64,000 bases of DNA from Roseivirga misakiensis (GCF_001747105.1 NZ_MDGQ01000005.1:806001-870000), one strand, 5' to 3'; shown: positions 25,639 to 34,951, numbered from the stretch's first letter. The notes: generated by a model from the sequence alone, not told the origin. A program made the numbers and translations.

Positions 25639-26637
25639 ATGTATAAGACAATTATCATATCATTATTAGTTCTCATTACTGTCGGAGTATCAGGTCAGGA
25701 CCTCGACAGACTATATAATTTAAGAGGGGATTGGAAGTTTTTCATCGGAGACAAGGCGGAGTACGCCGAAAAGGATTTCGATGATTCTGGCTGGGAAGAG
25801 ATTTATGTACCGAGAAGATGGGAGCGCGAAGGCTTCAATGGTTATGACGGTTTCGCATGGTATAGAACAAAGATCGACGGTGACGAATTCGAAAAAGAAG
25901 GAAGTCACTATTTGAGACTTGGCTATATCGATGATGTGGATGAAGTGTTTTTCAATGGCGTTAAAATTGGTTTTTCAGGTAGTTTTCCTCCCAACTATTC
26001 TACGGCTTGGAATGCCAAAAGAGAATATAGAATACCTACGCAGCTGATCGATAGAAATGGAAAAAATACTATCGCTGTCAGGGTTTTCGACAAAGGCGGT
26101 GAAGGCGGAATCTATAGCGGCGAAGTTGGCTTGCTAGTAGCCGATGCCGCCTATAACGAAATGTATCCTTTAGAGGGTGTATGGAAAATCAGAACAAGAG
26201 ATAGAGAAGAATATGCCAATGAGGTTTATGATGATTCTAATTGGGAAGACATCATCGTACCTTCTAACTGGAAAACGATCGGCATACGGAATTACCGAGG
26301 TTTTGCTTGGTATAGAAAGGTATTTGAAATCCCAGAAGGTGGTAAAATCAAAGAGTTTACATTGGTTGGTGGCTATATCGATGACTTTGACGAGATTTTT
26401 GTCAATGGAGTAAAAATAGGCGAAACCAATGATGGAAAACGTATCGGTCGATCGCGTAGTTTTAGCGAATTAAGACTCTATGATATACCGAGAAACTTGC
26501 TCAAGCCAGGAAAAAATACCATAGCTGTTCGAGTGGAAGATATCGGGGATAATGGTGGCATTTATGCAGGTCCTGTCGCCATTGTGCCATCCAAGATCGT
26601 TACAAAATTTGCAAGGGATAGTCAATTTTGGCGATAA
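25639..26637 (+). CDS. secreted protein of two tandem GH2-type sugar-binding jelly rolls
   Basis: 332 residues. Signal peptide 1-19 (ending VSGQ). Two copies of the same about 150-residue module follow (about 26-168 and 178-318). Each carries a GxW(K) opening, DDS(G/N)WEx-VP-W, a GFAWYR turn, YIDD(V/F)DE-F-NGVKIG and NTIAVRV-D-G--GGIY. These are the marks of the GH2 N-terminal galactose-binding-like domain. No catalytic barrel is present, so it probably binds carbohydrate rather than cleaving it, in the periplasm or outside. It follows the two-component system on the same strand and converges on the hydrolase gene with a 16-base overlap. The duplication is recent enough to read by eye. Confidence 0.85.
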   Translation: MYKTIIISLLVLITVGVSGQDLDRLYNLRGDWKFFIGDKAEYAEKDFDDSGWEEIYVPRRWEREGFNGYDGFAWYRTKIDGDEFEKEGSHYLRLGYIDDVDEVFFNGVKIGFSGSFPPNYSTAWNAKREYRIPTQLIDRNGKNTIAVRVFDKGGEGGIYSGEVGLLVADAAYNEMYPLEGVWKIRTRDREEYANEVYDDSNWEDIIVPSNWKTIGIRNYRGFAWYRKVFEIPEGGKIKEFTLVGGYIDDFDEIFVNGVKIGETNDGKRIGRSRSFSELRLYDIPRNLLKPGKNTIAVRVEDIGDNGGIYAGPVAIVPSKIVTKFARDSQFWR

Positions 26638-27278
26638 GGCCTTTGATTAATTACCTCAAGTAATTCTGCATTAATGTCGTGCCCACCTTTGAACTTCAGA
26701 GTCTCGGGCACGATTTTTATTGTTTCGGCGATACCTTCTTGCTCAGCGATTCGCCCCGCTGTTAAGTATTCATCTTCAGTTCCATAAACAAGTATACATT
26801 CCTTATCACGGAGTTTTCTATGACTTGCCAAGGGCGGAAGGTCTGGTGGAAATATCCCAGCCCAAAGCACCAAACGATCAAAGTGAACCTCGGTTTGCGT
26901 CGCAAATCTGGAAATAGTGGCGCCGCCTTGAGAAAACCCTAAAAGTGTCACCATAACATCAGGGTTTAAGCTCGTTTTTACCTCTTGCATGACTGCCGAT
27001 AGATAAGTAAGGTAGTTCTCTATATCATTCTGCCGGTCTTCCTTGGTCATCCAAGTGGCACCGACCCTTCCAGTAAAACCTTGTAAATAATACCTGAACA
27101 GTCCTTCAGGAGCTACAATCAGCGTTTTACCATCATCAAGCTTTTCGAATTTTCTAATAAAGTATTTGGCGAGTTGGCCATGCCCATGGCACACGAACCA
27201 AACTTGTTCAATATTAGAGCTTGGTGTCCCTAAGACCTCATATCGTGCCTGAAAAGGAACAGTAATTCTATTTTCCAT
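26622..27278 (-). CDS. alpha/beta hydrolase (phospholipase/carboxylesterase type)
   Basis: 218 residues. Nucleophile elbow GFSQGG (114-119, Ser116), acid Asp169 in YGTEDEYL and His200 in GGHDIN form the expected triad, in the order of the small carboxylesterase/lysophospholipase family. FVCHGHGQLAKYF (28-40) fits the oxyanion loop. No signal peptide, so cytosolic. It starts 3 bases after the cytidine deaminase stop, implying a two-gene unit cdd-hydrolase. Its 3' end overlaps the convergent jelly-roll gene by 16 bases. Substrate unknown. Confidence 0.88.
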   Translation of the reverse strand: MENRITVPFQARYEVLGTPSSNIEQVWFVCHGHGQLAKYFIRKFEKLDDGKTLIVAPEGLFRYYLQGFTGRVGATWMTKEDRQNDIENYLTYLSAVMQEVKTSLNPDVMVTLLGFSQGGATISRFATQTEVHFDRLVLWAGIFPPDLPPLASHRKLRDKECILVYGTEDEYLTAGRIAEQEGIAETIKIVPETLKFKGGHDINAELLEVINQRPYRQN

Positions 27279-27281
27279 GCA

Positions 27282-27767
27282 TTAAGAAAGTTGTTCTACA
27301 GAGAACTTGAAAGGTAGCAAGTTATCAATTGACTCGGACATCAGAATGTCGCCTTTTCCACCTGTCAGATATACTTCAATTGGAGTGTTTTGTTCCACCT
27401 CATACTCACTCATTACTTGCCGACAACTTCCACATGGGGCAGGGATGTTATTTTCATTAGCATCCATTTGAAGGGCAACGATGGCCACCTTTAAAATTTT
27501 AGACTTGGGGTGATTCGCGCTGGCAGCAAAAAAGGCTACTCTTTCGGCACAAAGGCCAGCGGGATAGGCAGCATTCTCTTGATTATTACCTAAAACGACT
27601 TTACCGTCTTCGAGCAAAACAGCTGCTCCAACTTTAAAATTAGAATATGGGGCTCTTGCATTATTAGCAGTATGGCGCGCTTTATCAACTAATAACCTTA
27701 CCTCTTCATCAAGTTCATCTTTATGGAAAACACGGAGGGAAAGTTCTTTCTTTATTTCTTTTGGCAT
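27282..27767 (-). CDS. cdd: cytidine deaminase
   Basis: 161 residues. Zinc ligands Cys73, Cys112 and Cys115 (CAE and PCGSC motifs) with catalytic Glu75 in LCAERVAFF: the three-cysteine, homotetrameric class. NNQENAAYP (61-69) is the nucleoside-binding segment. It salvages cytidine and deoxycytidine to uridine and deoxyuridine. The N-terminus is about 25 residues longer than minimal forms. It lies just upstream of the hydrolase gene. Confidence 0.96.
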   Translation of the reverse strand: MPKEIKKELSLRVFHKDELDEEVRLLVDKARHTANNARAPYSNFKVGAAVLLEDGKVVLGNNQENAAYPAGLCAERVAFFAASANHPKSKILKVAIVALQMDANENNIPAPCGSCRQVMSEYEVEQNTPIEVYLTGGKGDILMSESIDNLLPFKFSVEQLS

Positions 27768-27890
27768 ATCTGAATTTCAAGCGGATAGGAAGATACGAAT
27801 GTTTGGTCAGCAAGGTTGCCCGCAAGCATTTCCAAGTATTCATTTGAAGTTAAATGAGTTTTTGCCTAATTCGAGTTCAAAGAATTTTTT

Positions 27891-29234
27891 ATGAATCATA
27901 TCTTGGTTTTAGGCGCTGGTCGCTCCGCTACTTCCCTTATTTCGTATTTACTTGAAGCAGCTTCCGAAAAAGGTTGGACGGTGAGTGTTGCCGATTACGC
28001 CCTCCAATTAGCTGAGGAAAAGGTCAATAATCACCCGAATGGGAAAGCGATTGCCTTCAATATCAATAAAGACGATGAAAAAGAAGCGCTGATTGCTAAA
28101 AACGATGTGGTGATTTCCATGTTGCCTGCGAAATTCCACCCGACTGTGGCCGAAACCTGCCTGAAATTTGGTAAACATCTGATTACAGCTTCTTATGTTT
28201 CTGAAGATATGAAGGCCATGGATCAACAGGCTAAAGAAAAAGGTATTCTGTTTTTAAATGAGTGTGGTCTTGATCCCGGAATCGATCATATGTCGGCAAA
28301 GAAAGTGATCGACTTTATAAGAAATGAAAAAGGGCAGCAGCTACGGGCTTTCGAGTCGTTTACTGGTGGTCTTCTGGCACCTGATCCTAAAGATGATAAC
28401 CCTTGGCAATATGGTTTTACTTGGAATCCAAGAAACGTTGTATTGGCAGGGCAAGGAACGGTTAAGTTTATCCAAGAGGGGCGCTATAAATACATTCCAT
28501 ATCCTAAGCTTTTCAGGCGAATAGAAATGATCCATATTCCTGGTCATGGATATTTTGAGGGCTATGCGAATCGTGACTCTTTGAAATATTTGGAAGTATA
28601 TGAACTAGAAGGTATTCAAACCTTGTACAGAGGTACTTTACGACGACCGGGCTTCTGTAAAGCTTGGGATATCTTTGTTCAATTGGGTGCTACAGATGAC
28701 TCTTATGAAATGGAGTCTGTAACTCAAATGACGCACAGGCAGTTTATCAATTCTTTCTTATCCTTTAATCCTGACGATTCGGTGGAGCTAAAACTTGCTC
28801 ATTACTTAGGTTTAGATAAAGATGGAGCCGAAATGCATAAGCTAAATTGGTTAGGACTTTTTGATGAGGAGCCAGTGGGATTAATGAAAGGTACTCCTGC
28901 TCAAATCCTTGAACACATCTTGAAGAAAAAATGGACGATTAGCCCTGATCAAAAAGATCAAATCGTAATGTGGCATTTGTTTGACTATGAGGAGCAAGGT
29001 AAAACGAAACGGATAAGGTCGGCCATGGTTGCTAATGGTGAAAACGCGATGGATACTGCCATGTCTAAAACAGTGGGCCTGCCATTGGGTATTGCTACTA
29101 AATTGCTCATGGAAGGCAAAATAGAAGCTAGAGGCGTGCAAATACCGATAACTCCTGAATTCTATAACCCGATTTTAGCGGAGCTTGAGACGCTAGGTTT
29201 CGACTTTGTTGAAGAAGAGGTGGTATTGGACTAG
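27891..29234 (+). CDS. saccharopine dehydrogenase-like protein
   Basis: 447 residues. An N-terminal Rossmann fold (ILVLGAGRSA, 4-13), the NECGLDPGIDHMSA segment (about 123-136) and the PTWNPRN-like FTWNPRN loop match the saccharopine reductase/dehydrogenase family (LYS9-like). In eukaryotes the family acts in lysine metabolism; in bacteria related enzymes act in lysine degradation, carboxyspermidine synthesis and other routes, so the exact substrate is open. No neighbours of lysine metabolism are seen. Monocistronic; its TAG shares bases with the PBP1A stop on the other strand (CTAG, 29231-29234). Confidence 0.85.
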   Translation: MNHILVLGAGRSATSLISYLLEAASEKGWTVSVADYALQLAEEKVNNHPNGKAIAFNINKDDEKEALIAKNDVVISMLPAKFHPTVAETCLKFGKHLITASYVSEDMKAMDQQAKEKGILFLNECGLDPGIDHMSAKKVIDFIRNEKGQQLRAFESFTGGLLAPDPKDDNPWQYGFTWNPRNVVLAGQGTVKFIQEGRYKYIPYPKLFRRIEMIHIPGHGYFEGYANRDSLKYLEVYELEGIQTLYRGTLRRPGFCKAWDIFVQLGATDDSYEMESVTQMTHRQFINSFLSFNPDDSVELKLAHYLGLDKDGAEMHKLNWLGLFDEEPVGLMKGTPAQILEHILKKKWTISPDQKDQIVMWHLFDYEEQGKTKRIRSAMVANGENAMDTAMSKTVGLPLGIATKLLMEGKIEARGVQIPITPEFYNPILAELETLGFDFVEEEVVLD

Positions 29235-31579
29235 CTACCTCTTTTTTTCTTCTTTTTCTTGTCCTTGCGTTTAAAGATATTGCCGATTTTCTTCAGGATG
29301 CCCTCTTTCTTTTTAGGCTCGGCAGTTTCTGGGGTATAATCGAATTCCGTCACCTTAGGCTTGCTGTTATTGACGAAGACGCGATTGAGTACCCCTGTTT
29401 TCTTTTCCGTGGCACAGCTCATCATATTTTGGATGGCTATGGACGGTGGAGGAAATTGAGCATCGGTGTAGCGTTCAAAACCACCTTGTGCGATCATTTT
29501 CTGCTGCAAAAGTCCAAAGATCGGTAAAGCTGAATTAGCACCCTGCCCCATCGCGGTAGTTCTAAAGCCTATTCTGTAATCATCGGCACCGACCCAAGAA
29601 ATTGTGAGCAGCCTTGGAGTAATTCCAACAAACCAGCCGTCTTTGTTATCTTGAGTTGTCCCTGTTTTGCCTGCTATATCATTTTTCAAACCATATTTCC
29701 AGCGTAATCGAGTTGCAGTTCCCTCATTAACAACACCTTTCATCATTTCTAACATCGCTAGCCTTGTGCTTTCCGAGAAAACAGGTTCTTCAGCTACTTT
29801 TGGTTGAAATTCGGCCAAGACCTCGCCATTACTATTCTCAATTCGTTTGATAAAGTAGGGTGTAGAAGGTTTACCCATATTTAGGAAGCTCGTATAGGCT
29901 TTAGCCAATTCCATAATCGAAATACTGGCCGTACCTAAGGCGATTGAAGGGACTTGAGGTATTTCGGATTCAATCCCCATTCGTTCAGCCAAGTCAATTA
30001 CATTTTCGATACCGCCGTCTTCCATTACTTTCACCGCCACCGTATTGACCGAATTTGCTAATGCAGACTTCATCGCGTAGCGTTTGTCGTAGTCTGGCGT
30101 GCCTGAGTTTACAGGCGTCCAATTATTATAATTTGTATAAGTTACCTGTCGCGCGGAGTAGAATTTGCACGGTTCTATGCCTTGTTCCAGGGCTGTTGCA
30201 TAAACTACCGGTTTAAAAGTAGAACCCACTTGCCTTTTACTTTGTGAGACATGATCGTATTGAAAGTGCTCATAATCTATTCCCCCAATCCAAGCCTTAA
30301 TTTCTCCCGCAAAAGGATCTACGGACAGTACACCCGCATTTAGAAACTTGGTATAATGTCTAATACTATCAAGGGCGCTTGCTTTTACCAGTTTTTTCCC
30401 TGCCCAATCCCACAATTCAATATTATGTTTTACACTTAAAGAATCCTGTATTGCCTTTTCAGATAATCCTTTATCCTTAAGTTTTTTGTAGACGTTCGAT
30501 TTGTAAACGGCATCTTTTAAAATGTCTTTATTTCTGTACCATGGGGCTTGTTGACCATAGCTCTGTTCAAAGTCCGATTGCAACTGAGTCAGATGTTCGG
30601 TCAGCGATTCCTCTGCCAGTTTTTGCATGCCATAATCCAGTGTAGTATAAACCTTTAGTCCGCTGGTGTATAGATTATAATTGGTTCCAACTGAGTCATT
30701 ATAATCTTTCAACCACGACTGTACCTTTTTTCGGAGATTGGCTCTGAAATAAGCTGCTGTACCTTGATTATGGCTGTAGGGAGTATAACTCAATTCCAAT
30801 GGCGTATTGGACGCTATTTGGTACTGCTCTTCGGTCAAGTAGCCGTATTTTTTCATTTGGTTCATTACCACATTGCGCCTGAGTTTCGATCTCTCTGGAA
30901 ATAGGCGAGGGTTGTAGCTATGGGAGGCTTTCAGCATGCCGACGATGACTGCTGACTCTTCTAATGTTAATTCTTGAGCGGTTTTACTGAAAAACTTTTC
31001 GGCAGCACTCTCTATTCCAAAGGTATTATCACCAAAAGGAACTGTGTTTAGGTATAGAGTAATGACTTCTTCTTTACTATAAATTTTCTCAAGCCGGACG
31101 GCCAAAATAGATTCTCGAGTTTTAGATACTGGCATTGAAAATATGCCATGATCTTGACGTGGGTATAAGTTTTTTATGAGTTGTTGCGAAATTGTACTTC
31201 CACCTCCAGAAGATTCATTTCTCAATAGGATAGTCTTGAAAATCACCCTAAGTAGGCTGCGTCTATCTACGCCGTTATGTTCGTAGAAGCGCGCGTCTTC
31301 CGTGGCTACGAGCGCGTCAATTAAATGCTTGGGAATCTCTTCAAAGTCGATCGGCTGACGGTCAAATATGAAGTATTTGCCTAGAAGTTCGCCATCGGCA
31401 GCAAAGATTTCAGTAGCCTCACTTTGGCGAATGTCAGAAAGCTGTTCTTTTGTTGCTAAAGGCTCCCAAAAGCCCCAATAAACACTGAAATAAAACCCGA
31501 TCAAGCCCGTAATTAGGACAAGAGAGATGCCCAAAAGCCATTTGAGTATCTTTTTTCGTTTAGGTTTTACTTTGGTCAT
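29231..31579 (-). CDS. penicillin-binding protein 1A (bifunctional peptidoglycan synthase)
   Basis: 782 residues. Short basic cytosolic N-terminus, one TM helix (about 12-33), then a GT51 glycosyltransferase with ATEDARFYEHNGVD (catalytic Glu94) and GGSTISQQL. The transpeptidase has SxxK at 453-456 (STFK), SxN at 510-512 and KTG at 638-640. The C-terminal 25 residues are almost all basic (KRKDKKKKKKRGS). It polymerises and cross-links peptidoglycan at the inner membrane. Monocistronic, and the 3' end interlocks with the saccharopine dehydrogenase-like gene. Confidence 0.95.
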   Translation of the reverse strand: MTKVKPKRKKILKWLLGISLVLITGLIGFYFSVYWGFWEPLATKEQLSDIRQSEATEIFAADGELLGKYFIFDRQPIDFEEIPKHLIDALVATEDARFYEHNGVDRRSLLRVIFKTILLRNESSGGGSTISQQLIKNLYPRQDHGIFSMPVSKTRESILAVRLEKIYSKEEVITLYLNTVPFGDNTFGIESAAEKFFSKTAQELTLEESAVIVGMLKASHSYNPRLFPERSKLRRNVVMNQMKKYGYLTEEQYQIASNTPLELSYTPYSHNQGTAAYFRANLRKKVQSWLKDYNDSVGTNYNLYTSGLKVYTTLDYGMQKLAEESLTEHLTQLQSDFEQSYGQQAPWYRNKDILKDAVYKSNVYKKLKDKGLSEKAIQDSLSVKHNIELWDWAGKKLVKASALDSIRHYTKFLNAGVLSVDPFAGEIKAWIGGIDYEHFQYDHVSQSKRQVGSTFKPVVYATALEQGIEPCKFYSARQVTYTNYNNWTPVNSGTPDYDKRYAMKSALANSVNTVAVKVMEDGGIENVIDLAERMGIESEIPQVPSIALGTASISIMELAKAYTSFLNMGKPSTPYFIKRIENSNGEVLAEFQPKVAEEPVFSESTRLAMLEMMKGVVNEGTATRLRWKYGLKNDIAGKTGTTQDNKDGWFVGITPRLLTISWVGADDYRIGFRTTAMGQGANSALPIFGLLQQKMIAQGGFERYTDAQFPPPSIAIQNMMSCATEKKTGVLNRVFVNNSKPKVTEFDYTPETAEPKKKEGILKKIGNIFKRKDKKKKKKRGS

Positions 31580-31666
31580 GTGGGTAGCTAGATAACGTGA
31601 TGCGAAGGTGCTTCTTATAAGTTAATATAGAAAATAATCTTCTGCACTTTCTTCATTGAAAAAGCT

Positions 31667-32362
31667 GTGTTTTGTAGTTCAAATTTGAGAACATTGTATG
31701 TGCAGCAATCGAGTATATTTCTGAACCGCCAAGAAGCGATCGATTTGGTAGAAAAACTCAAAATGAGTGATTACCAAGCTGGTTATGATTTTGATAAACA
31801 TCAATTTCTTTTCACCAATACTGCAACTGAATTCAAGTTAAGGTTACCCATTACCATTAAAGTAAATGAGGGTAATATTGATCCAGATTATCAGGTAAAA
31901 TACTTAATGCTTTTAGTGCAGACAGGTAGCGCAGCAGTCGGTGTTTTTGAAGGAGAAACTTGTCTTGAACACAAGGTGCTATCGGCCTATATGGTGCGTA
32001 AAAAACAAGGAAAGAGTCAGCTGAAGCACTTAAAGACTAAAGGTAAATCTCGAGCGGGTTCTAGGGTGCGTTTGGCCAAGACCCTTATCTTCTTTGAACA
32101 GATAAATGAACGTATTACCCGACATATCAAAGAAAATGAATTCGATAGGATAGCTTTCAGTTGCTCTAAAATCCTAATGCCTCATTTGTTCAATTCTAAG
32201 GTGCCAACTCCATTTGATAGAAAAGATGAGAGGATTTATAAGATTCCTAAACACTTACATCAACCCAACTTTGAGGTGATGCTAGGCATGCAACGCTTTT
32301 TAAACAAAGCTGAGCTTATTGGTACTCCAGAATCTTTGGAATCTCTAGGGTTTGAGAGGTAA
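31667..32362 (+). CDS. VLRF1 (Vms1-like release factor 1) domain protein
   Basis: 231 residues from a GTG at 31667; TTG at 31694 is an equally possible start. The central region reads YMVRKKQGKSQ (108-118) followed by KGKSRAGSRVR and a long helix. This is the pattern of the VLRF1 family of eRF1-like domains: the R-R/K-K-Q-G-x-S-Q loop holds the Gln (here Gln118) that takes the place of GGQ in release factors. Eukaryotic Vms1/ANKZF1 uses it to free nascent chains from stalled 60S subunits. Ankyrin, zinc-finger and VIM parts of the eukaryotic proteins are absent; this is the bare domain plus a C-terminal FDRKDERIYKIP segment. Inferred role: peptidyl-tRNA cleavage in ribosome rescue. Family assignment is by pattern recognition. 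Confidence 0.75.
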   Translation: MFCSSNLRTLYVQQSSIFLNRQEAIDLVEKLKMSDYQAGYDFDKHQFLFTNTATEFKLRLPITIKVNEGNIDPDYQVKYLMLLVQTGSAAVGVFEGETCLEHKVLSAYMVRKKQGKSQLKHLKTKGKSRAGSRVRLAKTLIFFEQINERITRHIKENEFDRIAFSCSKILMPHLFNSKVPTPFDRKDERIYKIPKHLHQPNFEVMLGMQRFLNKAELIGTPESLESLGFER

Positions 32363-32370
32363 TCCTATTG

Positions 32371-33114
32371 CTATTTATGATGATCAGCGGCGTAAGCTGC
32401 AGCACCAATAATCCCCGAATTATTCTCCTTTTCCCCAACAACAAACGGGGTTTTGATAGTAATCTGATCTCTGAATTTATGGATGTGTTTACTAACCCCA
32501 CCAGCCAAAATGATAAAGTCAGGGCTAACAATTCGTTCCACATGTGTTAAGAACTTATTGAGCCTTTTTCCCCAAACATCAAAGTCTAGTTTTTCTCTCT
32601 TTCGGGCCGAATCGGCTGCATAGTGCTCGATATTTTGGCCTTTTTTATAGTATAGATGGCCTAATTCGAAATTTGGAATAAGTACACCATCATAAAACAA
32701 TCCGCTGCCCAGTCCTGTACCAATAGTAATCATTAAGACCAAACCACTATGGTGGCGGCCAGCGCCGTATTTCATTTCAGCTAGTCCAGCAGCATCTGCA
32801 TCATTAATGACATTAAATATTTGATTGCAGTGATTTCTGAAGTGGTCGTCGATTTGCATTCCCTTCCAGCTTTCATGCAAATTGCTATGGTACTTTGCCT
32901 TGCCATTGACAACTACTGTAGGAAACGCGATTCCAATATTATCTTTCCAATGGAAATTTTCCTGTATCTGTTTGATCACCAACGCCATATCATCAGGTTT
33001 TCTACCTTCTGGCGTAGGAATTCTAAATCTTTCAGAAATTAAGTGTCCCGTTTGTGTGTCAACAATGGCGCCTTTTATACCGCTACCACCGATGTCTATA
33101 CCTAAAATATCCAT
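32371..33114 (-). CDS. ppgK: polyphosphate glucokinase (ROK family)
   Basis: 247 residues from the ATG at 33114, which begins MDILGIDIGGSGIKGA; an open extension to 33165 adds 17 unconserved residues and is rejected. The phosphate-binding GIDIGGSGIKG (5-15), catalytic Asp105 in NDADAAG, ITIGTGLGSGL (129-139) and FELGH (149-153) match polyphosphate:glucose phosphotransferases, a ROK subgroup using polyphosphate (and often ATP) to make glucose 6-phosphate. The CxCGxxGCxE zinc motif of typical ROK proteins is lacking, as in PPGK. It converges on the VLRF1 gene with only 8 bases between stops. Confidence 0.88.
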   Translation of the reverse strand: MDILGIDIGGSGIKGAIVDTQTGHLISERFRIPTPEGRKPDDMALVIKQIQENFHWKDNIGIAFPTVVVNGKAKYHSNLHESWKGMQIDDHFRNHCNQIFNVINDADAAGLAEMKYGAGRHHSGLVLMITIGTGLGSGLFYDGVLIPNFELGHLYYKKGQNIEHYAADSARKREKLDFDVWGKRLNKFLTHVERIVSPDFIILAGGVSKHIHKFRDQITIKTPFVVGEKENNSGIIGAAAYAADHHK

Positions 33115-33193
33115 GCGTTTCCTTAGAAAGGGGCACAAGGTATTAGATTTTATCAGTGGCTGCAAGTGTATGGGATAACTTGCTCAAAAGACC

Positions 33194-33901
33194 TTATAAA
33201 TGGAGGTAAAATGGTTTTAATAGTTCAATAAATTCTGGTGTGTACTGTTGGTCTGCTTTCTTGATAACAATACTTGAATCCTTCTTTACCGACTCCTTTT
33301 TTTTACTAAATGCAGTCACTACGCGTATAGCGGAGGTTCCCTCTGTGTTTTTAATGCTGATACTATTTGCTTCCATGAACCCAACCTTTAAAGCCATCTC
33401 TTTGAATAGGCTCATTTCATATGGTGGGTACATAAGCCATAGCGATCCCTGATCATGAAGTAGATCGTTGCATCTTTTTAAGAGGATCTCCATTGGAAGG
33501 GTATGGTCATGCACCGCCTGATTTTTGACTTTTGATTTTCCGAGTGCATTTCCTTTGAAAAATGGAGGGTTACAAACGATCTGATCAAATTTTCTGGAAG
33601 GATTGAATGCTTGTAGACTAGTAGTGTGCACTTTTAATTGACCTGCCCAAGGCGAAGTCCTGAAATTATGGCTTGCTTGTTCTGCCACAGATTCGTCTAT
33701 TTCTATGGCTTCAATCTGGGCACTAGTTTTTTGTGCCAGCATAAGGGATAATAGCCCTGTTCCAGTACCTACATCCAATATTGTCCCTGTTGGTACAGGT
33801 TGGATCAGCGCGCCAAAAAGACAACCATCGGTGGTCACCTTCATACCGGCCTTATCTTGCTCTATTCGGAATTGTTTGAACTGAAAGTAGGTATTTGCCA
33901 A
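33194..33901 (-). CDS. trmN6: tRNA1(Val) adenine(37)-N6-methyltransferase
   Basis: 235 residues. Class I SAM methyltransferase with motif I ILDVGTGTGLLS (41-52) and the N6-adenine NPPF motif (CNPPFFKG, 110-117). The N-terminal FKQFRIEQDKAGMKVTTDG is characteristic of TrmN6/YfiC, which methylates A37 of tRNA-Val. Six bases from rnhA, so probably in a marC-rnhA-trmN6 unit. Confidence 0.92.
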   Translation of the reverse strand: MANTYFQFKQFRIEQDKAGMKVTTDGCLFGALIQPVPTGTILDVGTGTGLLSLMLAQKTSAQIEAIEIDESVAEQASHNFRTSPWAGQLKVHTTSLQAFNPSRKFDQIVCNPPFFKGNALGKSKVKNQAVHDHTLPMEILLKRCNDLLHDQGSLWLMYPPYEMSLFKEMALKVGFMEANSISIKNTEGTSAIRVVTAFSKKKESVKKDSSIVIKKADQQYTPEFIELLKPFYLHL

Positions 33902-33907
33902 ATCGGA

Positions 33908-34366
33908 TTAGGAATAAAGTCCAGACTCAAAGCCTTCGTCAATAAGATGATTGCCGCCGTCGGCAGCCTCTACAGCCAGTTGATCGCAACGCTCGTTTTC
34001 TTCAATTCCAGCGTGACCTTTCACCCATTGAAATGTAACCCGATGCTTTTTATACACTTCTGCAAAACGTAACCAAAGATCTTTGTTCTTCTTTCCTTTG
34101 AAGTCTTTCTTGATCCAGTTCCAAAGCCAACCTTTCTCTACCGAATCAATCACGTACTTAGAATCAGAATACACCTTCACCTTGGCTTGTTCTACTTTCA
34201 AACTTTCCAAGCCTATGATGACTGCCAGGAGCTCCATGCGGTTGTTAGTCGTTTTACGATAACCTTGGGAGAGTTCTTTCCGGTGTTCTTTGTATTTCAT
34301 CACTGCTCCATAGCCTCCAGGGCCAGGATTTCCTCTCGAAGAGCCATCGGTGTAAATTACTATCAT
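33908..34366 (-). CDS. rnhA: ribonuclease HI
   Basis: 152 residues. Catalytic carboxylates Asp7, Glu45, Asp68 and Asp128 with His118 are all in place (YTDGSSRGNPGPGG, NNRMELLA, YSDSKYV, KGHAG). It degrades the RNA strand of RNA-DNA hybrids. The basic protrusion KKDFKGKKNKD (86-96) is retained as in E. coli. It overlaps marC upstream by 4 bases and is followed by trmN6 after 6 bases. Confidence 0.96.
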   Translation of the reverse strand: MIVIYTDGSSRGNPGPGGYGAVMKYKEHRKELSQGYRKTTNNRMELLAVIIGLESLKVEQAKVKVYSDSKYVIDSVEKGWLWNWIKKDFKGKKNKDLWLRFAEVYKKHRVTFQWVKGHAGIEENERCDQLAVEAADGGNHLIDEGFESGLYS

Positions 34367-34935
34367 AGGTTAATGATGTTGTCTTTGAATAATTTAATGG
34401 CAATGGAGAGTAATATAATCCCAAATACTTTTTGAAGCACGCCTAATCCGGCATCACCAATTTTTCTCTCTAACCAGTTGGTAGATTTTAACACAGCGTA
34501 GACAAAAATCAAGTTCACTACAATGCCGACAAGTATATCCAGTTCGGCATATTCTGCGCGAATGGAAATAATGGTAGTTAGTGTTCCTGCACCTGCAATT
34601 AGCGGGAAAGCGATCGGTACGATAGATGAACTACCTGAGGCACTTGGGTCATTTTTAAAAAAGTTTCTCCCTAAAATCATTTCAAGCCCAATAATGAACA
34701 TTACAATCGATCCAGCTATGGCAAAAGAGCCTACATCAACCCCAAATAATCCCAAAAGGTTGTCGCCAATGAAGAGGAATAGAATCATTAGAATTCCAGC
34801 GGCTAAAGTTGCTTTTCCTGACTGAATATGTCCGTTTTTCTTCCTTAAATCAATGATTACAGGAGTAGAACCAAGTATGTCGATCACTGAGAAAAGGATC
34901 AACGTAACTGAAAGAATAGCTTTAAAACTAAGCAT
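34363..34935 (-). CDS. MarC family membrane protein
   Basis: 190 residues with about six membrane segments, the UPF0056/MarC pattern (FSVIDILGSTPVIIDL near the start, PIAFPLIAGAGTLTTI at about 107-122). Function is unsettled; the earlier link to multiple antibiotic resistance in E. coli is not supported as a general role. First gene of marC-rnhA-trmN6, with an exact TAGCTTTG -7 box 16 bases upstream, implying a very short leader. Confidence 0.93.
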   Translation of the reverse strand: MLSFKAILSVTLILFSVIDILGSTPVIIDLRKKNGHIQSGKATLAAGILMILFLFIGDNLLGLFGVDVGSFAIAGSIVMFIIGLEMILGRNFFKNDPSASGSSSIVPIAFPLIAGAGTLTTIISIRAEYAELDILVGIVVNLIFVYAVLKSTNWLERKIGDAGLGVLQKVFGIILLSIAIKLFKDNIINL

Positions 34936-34951
34936 GATTAAAAAGTTTATG

